64,000 bases of DNA, from the NCBI RefSeq assembly GCF_014205225.1, contig NZ_JACHNB010000001.1, positions 4,135,501 to 4,199,500 of the forward strand. Direction: 5' to 3'. Positions 59,264-64,000 of this stretch are shown in pieces. The notes beneath the pieces were generated by a model. That model made no database searches. It was given only the letters and a program-made list of their open reading frames with translations, and was not told the origin of the DNA. The DNA is from Actinoplanes octamycinicus. Lineage in GTDB: Bacteria > Actinomycetota > Actinomycetes > Mycobacteriales > Micromonosporaceae. The position numbers and the translations under genes are program-made. Numbering within the stretch: the first letter of the stretch is position 1; each line of letters starts with the position of its first letter.

Positions 59264-61543
59264 GTGTCGACGTTCAGCCGGCTGCGGCGCGACCCGGTCC
59301 TGCTCGCCCTGTGCGGGTTCACCCTGCTCGGGTGCCTGCTCTTCGTGCTGCTCGACGGCCGCACGATCGACCAGGTGCGCGTCTACTGGGCGGCGCAGGT
59401 GCCGCTCGACGCCGCCCTGGCCTACGGCGGGTGGCGGCTGCGGCAGCTCGCGCACGTCCGGTTCCGCCGGTTCTGGACCATGATCAGCTTCGCCGGGGCG
59501 TGTTTCACCGCCGGCGACAGCTTCCAGACGCTGAGCGTGCTGCTCGCCCCGGGCACGCCGTCGCTGTCCGGCGGCGCGGTGCAGACGGTGCTCTTCACGG
59601 TCGGGATGAGCAGCAACGTGGTGGCCTGCCTGATCTTCCCGCAGGGGCTGCACACGCTCCGCGAGAAGTTCGTCTTCTGGCTGGACGCCACCACGGTGCT
59701 GGCCGGCGGCGGCGTGGTCGCCTGGTGCTTCGCGGTCAACCCGGTGGCCGGCGCCGGGGACAGCCGGGTCAACGACAGCGTGACCGCGGCGCTGGTGCTG
59801 GTCGCGACGTTCTCGGCGACCAAGGTGGCGCTGGTCCAGGCGCCGCCGATGCGGCGGATCGCGGCCTGGCCGATGGTCAGCGCCGCGATGGTCCAGGGCG
59901 TCGCGACGTTCCTGCCCGGCGATTTCCAGACCCTCGATCATCCGTACGTCTTCGTGATCCGCCTGGCCCCGTCGTTGCTGATCGCCCTGGGACCGTGGAT
60001 CCAGCAGGTGATCGTCCGTTCCGGCGAGGCGCACCAGCCGGTCCAGCGCCGCCCGTACAGTCTCCTGCCCTACGGCATGATCGCCGTGACCTTCGTGGTC
60101 TTCTTCCTGATGCTGCCGGAGCGGACCAGCTCGCAGATGTACGGCGCGACGATCGGCGTCGTGGTGATCACCTGTCTGGTCGCCGGTCGCCAGCTGGTCG
60201 CCTTCCACGACAACGCGCTGCTGATCTCCCGTCTCGACCGGGCGATGGACGAGCTGCGCGTCCGGGCCTCCGTCGACTCGCTGACCGGGCTGGCCAACCG
60301 GGCGCACTTCGGCGAGCTGACGCAGCGCTGCGACACCGGCGGCGCGCTGCTGCTGATCGACCTGGACGACTTCAAGACCACCAACGACACGATGGGCCAT
60401 CTGGCCGGCGACGAGCTGCTGGTCGCGGTGGCGCACCGGCTGCGCGAGGCGGTCCGGGACGGCGACGTGGTGTCCCGGCTCGGCGGCGACGAGTTCGCGG
60501 TGCTGCTGCCCGGCGCCGACCAGGCCGGTGCCGGCCGGGTGGGCGAGGAGATCCTGCGGCGTCTCGCCGAGCCGATCGAGGTGCAGCAGCACATCATCGT
60601 CAGCCGGGCCAGCATCGGCGTCACCCGGGTCACGCCCGGCGACGACCCGCAGAGCCTGCTCAGCAACGCGGACATCGCCATGTACGAGGCGAAACGCCGC
60701 GGCAAGGGAATGTGGGTCGCCTACACCGAACAGATGGGCGCCCGGATCGGCGCCGAGGCGGTGCTCATCCGGGAGCTGGCCACCGCCCTGGAGGAGGACC
60801 AGTTCACCCTGGTCTACCAGCCGATCGTGCGGCTCGCCGACGAGCGGCTGACCGGGGTGGAGGCGCTGATCCGGTGGAACCACCCGACCCGGGGCCTGGT
60901 CTCGCCGGTGGAGTTCATCCCGGTCGCCGAACGGACCGGGCAGATCGTCGCGATCGGCCGGTGGGCGCTGCGCGAGGCGTGCCGGCAGGCCGCCGTGTGG
61001 CGCGCCGAGCTGCCCGGCGCCGAGCCGCTGACCGTCGGGGTCAACGTGGCCGGGCGGCAGCTGCGCGACGCCGCCCTGGTCGGCGACGTGGCGGCGGCGC
61101 TGTCCGGCAACGGGCTGCCACCCGGCTGCCTGAGCATCGAGGTGACCGAGACCGCGGTGCTCGACGACGAGGAGTCGCACGCCGCCATGCTGGCGTTGCG
61201 CGAGCTCGGCGTCCGGCTCGCGCTGGACGACTTCGGCACCGCGGCGTCCTCGCTCGGGCTGCTGCTCACCTGCCCGGTGACCACGCTGAAGCTGGACCGC
61301 TCGTTCGTCGAGTCGATCACCACGGTGGGCCGGCAGTCGGCGGTGGCGACCGCGGTCAGCCAGATGGCCGCGGCGCTGGAGTTCAGCTCGGTGGCCGAGG
61401 GGATCGAGACGGCCGAGCAGCGGGACCTGCTGCGCGATCTCGGTTATCGGTACGGCCAGGGCTACTACTGGTCGCGGCCGGTCCCGCCGTCCCGGATCAC
61501 CGAGCTGCGCGCCGCCGGCCGGGCGACCGCCGCCGTCGCCTGA
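59264..61543 (+). CDS. membrane GGDEF-EAL cyclic-di-GMP enzyme
   Basis: 759 residues from GTG 59264 (GGAGG 5 nt upstream; several in-frame GTGs lie further upstream). About eight hydrophobic segments fill residues 10-310. The GGDEF domain is intact (GGDEF 407-411) and has an inhibitory site RDGD at 398-401. The EAL domain starts with GVEALIRWNHP near 533 and keeps NVAGRQL, IEVTET, ALDDFGTAASS, KLDRSFV and AEGIET, so both synthesis and hydrolysis appear possible. It is divergent from the MoxR-VWA unit. Confidence 0.9.
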   Translation: MSTFSRLRRDPVLLALCGFTLLGCLLFVLLDGRTIDQVRVYWAAQVPLDAALAYGGWRLRQLAHVRFRRFWTMISFAGACFTAGDSFQTLSVLLAPGTPSLSGGAVQTVLFTVGMSSNVVACLIFPQGLHTLREKFVFWLDATTVLAGGGVVAWCFAVNPVAGAGDSRVNDSVTAALVLVATFSATKVALVQAPPMRRIAAWPMVSAAMVQGVATFLPGDFQTLDHPYVFVIRLAPSLLIALGPWIQQVIVRSGEAHQPVQRRPYSLLPYGMIAVTFVVFFLMLPERTSSQMYGATIGVVVITCLVAGRQLVAFHDNALLISRLDRAMDELRVRASVDSLTGLANRAHFGELTQRCDTGGALLLIDLDDFKTTNDTMGHLAGDELLVAVAHRLREAVRDGDVVSRLGGDEFAVLLPGADQAGAGRVGEEILRRLAEPIEVQQHIIVSRASIGVTRVTPGDDPQSLLSNADIAMYEAKRRGKGMWVAYTEQMGARIGAEAVLIRELATALEEDQFTLVYQPIVRLADERLTGVEALIRWNHPTRGLVSPVEFIPVAERTGQIVAIGRWALREACRQAAVWRAELPGAEPLTVGVNVAGRQLRDAALVGDVAAALSGNGLPPGCLSIEVTETAVLDDEESHAAMLALRELGVRLALDDFGTAASSLGLLLTCPVTTLKLDRSFVESITTVGRQSAVATAVSQMAAALEFSSVAEGIETAEQRDLLRDLGYRYGQGYYWSRPVPPSRITELRAAGRATAAVA

Positions 61544-61552
61544 CCGGGACGC

Positions 61553-62125
61553 TCAGCCGCCGTACTCCTCGACGATCTGGGCGCCCGGCCCGGCGTTCCA
61601 GTACAGCGTGATGACCGAGGCGTGCGACGGGCCGGCCAGCCGGGCGACGACCAGCGTGTCGCTGCGCCGGGTGACGGTCACCGCGTACCCGGGGAGTGGG
61701 TCGGCGCCGACCACGTCGATCCGGGTCGACGAGTAGGCGACGATCACGTCGCCGCCCTCCGACTGGACCCGGTAGCGCGGGCGCACGTCCGGCGCCGGCG
61801 GGGCCGGGCTCGGCGAGGGGCTGGCCGAGGTCAGGGACGGCGCCGGCCGCGGGGTGGTCGTCCGGGTGGCCGCCGCGCTGGACGGCTTCCGGCGCGGTCG
61901 CGGCGACGAGTGGCTGGGGCGCGGCGTGGCCGGCGCGGCCGACGACGGCAGGGCGTCGGCGACCCCGAACCGGACCTCGGTGTAGCGGCGGTTGGCGTCG
62001 ATCGCCACCGGCGCCTCGTCGGTGATCGCGGGCGCGACGCCGAGCCGCACCCCGAGCCAGGAGACGGTGACGGCGGCGACCGCCGCGGACAGCCACGCGA
62101 TGACGAAACGCCAGCTACGGCCCAC
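61553..62125 (-). CDS. membrane-anchored Ser/Pro-rich protein
   Basis: 190 residues from GTG 62125 (GAGGAGG 9 nt upstream). One transmembrane helix (FVIAWLSAAVAAVTVSWLGV) near the N-terminus, an extracytoplasmic region, a Ser/Pro/Arg linker (about 57-105) and a C-terminal beta-rich domain of about 80 residues (YRVQSEGGDVIVAYSSTRIDVV). The family is not recognised. It is divergent from the OmpR-type regulator gene and may be controlled by it. Confidence 0.7.
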   Translation of the reverse strand: MGRSWRFVIAWLSAAVAAVTVSWLGVRLGVAPAITDEAPVAIDANRRYTEVRFGVADALPSSAAPATPRPSHSSPRPRRKPSSAAATRTTTPRPAPSLTSASPSPSPAPPAPDVRPRYRVQSEGGDVIVAYSSTRIDVVGADPLPGYAVTVTRRSDTLVVARLAGPSHASVITLYWNAGPGAQIVEEYGG

Positions 62126-62126
62126 G

Positions 62127-62156
62127 ATGACGGCCCTCCTCGGTGATCGATAGATT
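62127..62156 (+). promoter_or_regulatory. promoter of response regulator gene, likely leaderless
   Basis: ATGACG (62127-62132) and TAGATT (62151-62156), spaced 18 bp, form a reasonable sigma-70-type pair. The ATG at 62163 lies where transcription would begin, and no ribosome-binding site is present, so the mRNA is probably leaderless. Confidence 0.5.
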
Positions 62157-62162
62157 GTCGCC

Positions 62163-62846
62163 ATGGCGGACGTGCTGGTGATCGAGGACGATCGCGACAT
62201 CCGGGAGGCGGTCGACCGGCTGCTCACCATGGCCGGGCACGACGTGCGGCTGTGCGGGACCGCGCTCGACGGGCTCCGCGAGCTGACCCGCCAGCGCCCC
62301 GACGTGGTGGTCCTGGATCTGAACCTGCCCGACCTGGACGGCGCGGCGGTGCTGCGCGGCATCCGGTCGACGTCCGCGGTGCCGGTGGTGGTGGCCACCG
62401 CCCGGGGCGCGGAGAGCGAGATGATCCGCCTGCTGCGGGCCGGCGCCGACGACTACGTGGTGAAGCCCTACTCCGCCGAGCAGCTGGAGGCGCGGATCGC
62501 CGCGGTGCTGCGGCGCGGGCCCGGGCCGGCCGCCGCGACGCTGACCGTGGGCGGGCTGGAGCTCGACCCGGAGGCCCGGACCGCCTCGCTCGACGGCGTG
62601 CCGCTGCAGCTCTCCCGGCTGGAGTTCGACCTGCTGGCGTACCTGATGCGGCGGGCCGGGAAGGTGGTCACCCGGCGTCAGGTGCTCGACGACGTCTGGG
62701 GCCCGGAGGGCCGCTCGCCGGAGACCGTCGACGTCCACGTGACCTGGCTGCGCCGCAAGCTCGGCGAGCGGGCCGCCGCGCCGCGCTACCTGCACACCGT
62801 GCGCGGCGTCGGCATCCGCCTCTCCGCCCCCGGCGAGACCAGCTGA
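62163..62846 (+). CDS. OmpR/PhoB-type response regulator
   Basis: 227 residues. The receiver has VLVIEDDRDIREAV, phospho-acceptor Asp near 52 (VVVLDLNLPD) and Lys in DDYVVKPYS. The C-terminal winged helix (about 125-225) has LSRLEFDLLAYLMRRAGKVVTRRQVLDDVWG and VDVHVTWLRRKLG. It ends 1 bp from the end of the convergent sensor kinase gene, its probable partner. Confidence 0.92.
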   Translation: MADVLVIEDDRDIREAVDRLLTMAGHDVRLCGTALDGLRELTRQRPDVVVLDLNLPDLDGAAVLRGIRSTSAVPVVVATARGAESEMIRLLRAGADDYVVKPYSAEQLEARIAAVLRRGPGPAAATLTVGGLELDPEARTASLDGVPLQLSRLEFDLLAYLMRRAGKVVTRRQVLDDVWGPEGRSPETVDVHVTWLRRKLGERAAAPRYLHTVRGVGIRLSAPGETS

Positions 62847-62847
62847 C

Positions 62848-64000
62848 TCAGCGCCGGGCATGCGCACCGCCGCCGAGACGTTTCCACAGGCCGGCGCGGG
62901 GTTCCGGGGCGGGCGCGTCGTCGTCGGCCACGCCGAGCGTGAGCACCACCTGGGCGCCGCCGAGATCGCTGCGGCCGACGGTGAGCCGGCCGCCGGTGTC
63001 GGCGGCGAGCCGCCGGGCGATGTCCAGCCCCAGCCCGGTGGAGTCGGCGCCGCTGGCGCCGCGGGCCAGGGCGCTCTCCGCGTCCCGGAAGCCGGGGCCG
63101 GCGTCGTCCACCACCACCGAGACCGTGGCGTCCGGGCCGCGCTGCACCGACACCCGGCAGGCGGCGGTCTCCGGGGTGTGGTGGAAGACGTTGCCGAGCA
63201 GCACGTCGAGAGCCTCGGCGACCATCGAGAAGGCGGCCGGCACGGTGATGCCGGCCGGCGGCGGCTGGGTCTGCCACGGCCGGCCCTGGTCCTCGGCGAG
63301 CGCGCCCCAGAACGCGGTCCGGTCGGTCACCACGGCGCCCAGGTCGCAGCGCAGCCGGGGCCGGGCCGCCAGCGGCCGGGCGGCCTCCACGATCACGGCG
63401 TTGATCTCCTGCTCCAGCCGGTCGACCATCCGCGCCTGGCGGTCCCGGTCCGGGCCGGCCGGCAGTGTCTCGGTGTTCAGCCGCAGCGCGGTCAACGGCA
63501 CCCGGAGCCGGTGCGACAGGTTCGCGGCGAGGGCCCGCTCGGTGGCCAGCAGCTCGGTGAACCGGTCGGCGAGCACGTTCAGCGCGCCCCCGACGTCCTC
63601 GATCTCCCGGGGGCCGCTCGGCCGGACCCGGGCGTGCAGGCTGCCCGCCCCCAGCGCGGTGGCGGTCCGGGCCAGATCCCGGCTGGCTCCGACCACCCGG
63701 GCGGCGAGCCGGTCGGCCAGCACCGTGGAGACCCCGACCAGCACGATCGCCTCCCCGATCAGCACCAGCCAGGCCAGGCCGACACCGTCGCGCAGCGAGG
63801 CGGCCGGCACGTAGACCTCGATCACCGCGATCAGCCCCTCGGGCAGCGCCACCGGCCGCAGGTAGACCTGGCCGCCGGCCGCCTCGACCGTGGCGGCGAC
63901 CTGCTGCTGGCGGACCCGCACGACCAGGTCGCCGCCGACCCGGGAGGTGCCCACCGTGCCGAGCGTGGGCAGGTGCGCCGCCAGCTGCCCGTGCTTGCCC
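62848..64000 (-). CDS. sensor histidine kinase, 5' end beyond window
   Basis: The frame is open to the right edge, so at least 383 residues are present and the start lies outside. Visible parts: the end of an extracytoplasmic domain, a transmembrane helix (LAWLVLIGEAIVLVGVSTVLA), HAMP, the dimerisation helix with His in NLSHRLRVPLTALRLN, and a HATPase domain with NVFHHTP, VDDAGPGF and STGLGLDIARRLA. It is the likely partner of the adjacent OmpR-type regulator, encoded convergently. Confidence 0.9.
   Translation of the reverse strand, partial: GKHGQLAAHLPTLGTVGTSRVGGDLVVRVRQQQVAATVEAAGGQVYLRPVALPEGLIAVIEVYVPAASLRDGVGLAWLVLIGEAIVLVGVSTVLADRLAARVVGASRDLARTATALGAGSLHARVRPSGPREIEDVGGALNVLADRFTELLATERALAANLSHRLRVPLTALRLNTETLPAGPDRDRQARMVDRLEQEINAVIVEAARPLAARPRLRCDLGAVVTDRTAFWGALAEDQGRPWQTQPPPAGITVPAAFSMVAEALDVLLGNVFHHTPETAACRVSVQRGPDATVSVVVDDAGPGFRDAESALARGASGADSTGLGLDIARRLAADTGGRLTVGRSDLGGAQVVLTLGVADDDAPAPEPRAGLWKRLGGGAHARR

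Overview
The window reads as chromosome of a high-GC actinobacterium, most likely Micromonosporaceae and Actinoplanes-like. The support is near-universal G/C third codon positions, many GTG starts, ATGA stop/start overlaps, secreted glycoside hydrolases with ricin-type CBM13 tails, a chemoreceptor (a motile lineage) and several GGDEF proteins. No rRNA, tRNA, CRISPR array or prophage is visible. The last gene runs off the right edge.

Layout. 1-10.6 kb: secreted polysaccharide degradation (GH115 alpha-glucuronidase plus SGNH esterase; GH5 plus GH43, both with CBM13), with an orphan Flp pilin, an MFS transporter and a chemoreceptor between them. 10.6-15.4 kb: a TauE/SafE permease, a probable lipoprotein coupled to an FtsH-like AAA+ metalloprotease, and a STAS protein. 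15.5-17.0 kb: an IS110-family element that has split one copy of a ~138-bp structured repeat whose intact partner lies at 11.5 kb; a bridge RNA with readable guides can be proposed in its 5' noncoding region. 17.2-24.4 kb: a NERD-like protein, an acetyltransferase, a diguanylate cyclase, three tandem seven-codon micro-ORFs with strong ribosome-binding sites ahead of a hairpin and an MFS exporter, an M23 lipoprotein, a phospholipase D-like protein and a NarL-type regulator. 24.4-32.7 kb: a histidine kinase facing that regulator, an M15 peptidase, a molybdopterin oxidoreductase, a MerR-type regulator with a long noncoding leader, and an SRPBCC-EVE-MarR operon containing a tandemly duplicated mini-ORF. 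32.8-38.7 kb: a PadR-controlled lipid block (acyl-CoA dehydrogenase, acyl-CoA ligase, two MpaB/DUF2236 proteins).

39.07-59.15 kb: one ~20-kb leftward unit of seven genes, six junctions of which overlap by 4 or 17 bp: DUF4132 protein, three paralogous giant proteins (1553, 934 and 1571 aa; the middle one stops at a domain boundary), a MoxR-like AAA+ ATPase, a DUF5682-VWA fusion and a SWIM zinc-finger protein. MoxR/VWA pairing is typical of ATPase chaperone or biological-conflict systems. The giant proteins are not recognised and are the best candidates for an undescribed system. A divergent GGDEF-EAL protein shares the upstream region, which carries a 9-bp inverted repeat.

59.2-64 kb: the GGDEF-EAL protein, a membrane-anchored Ser/Pro-rich protein, and an OmpR-type regulator facing a sensor kinase that continues past the window. 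Both two-component systems here are arranged as convergent regulator/kinase pairs.
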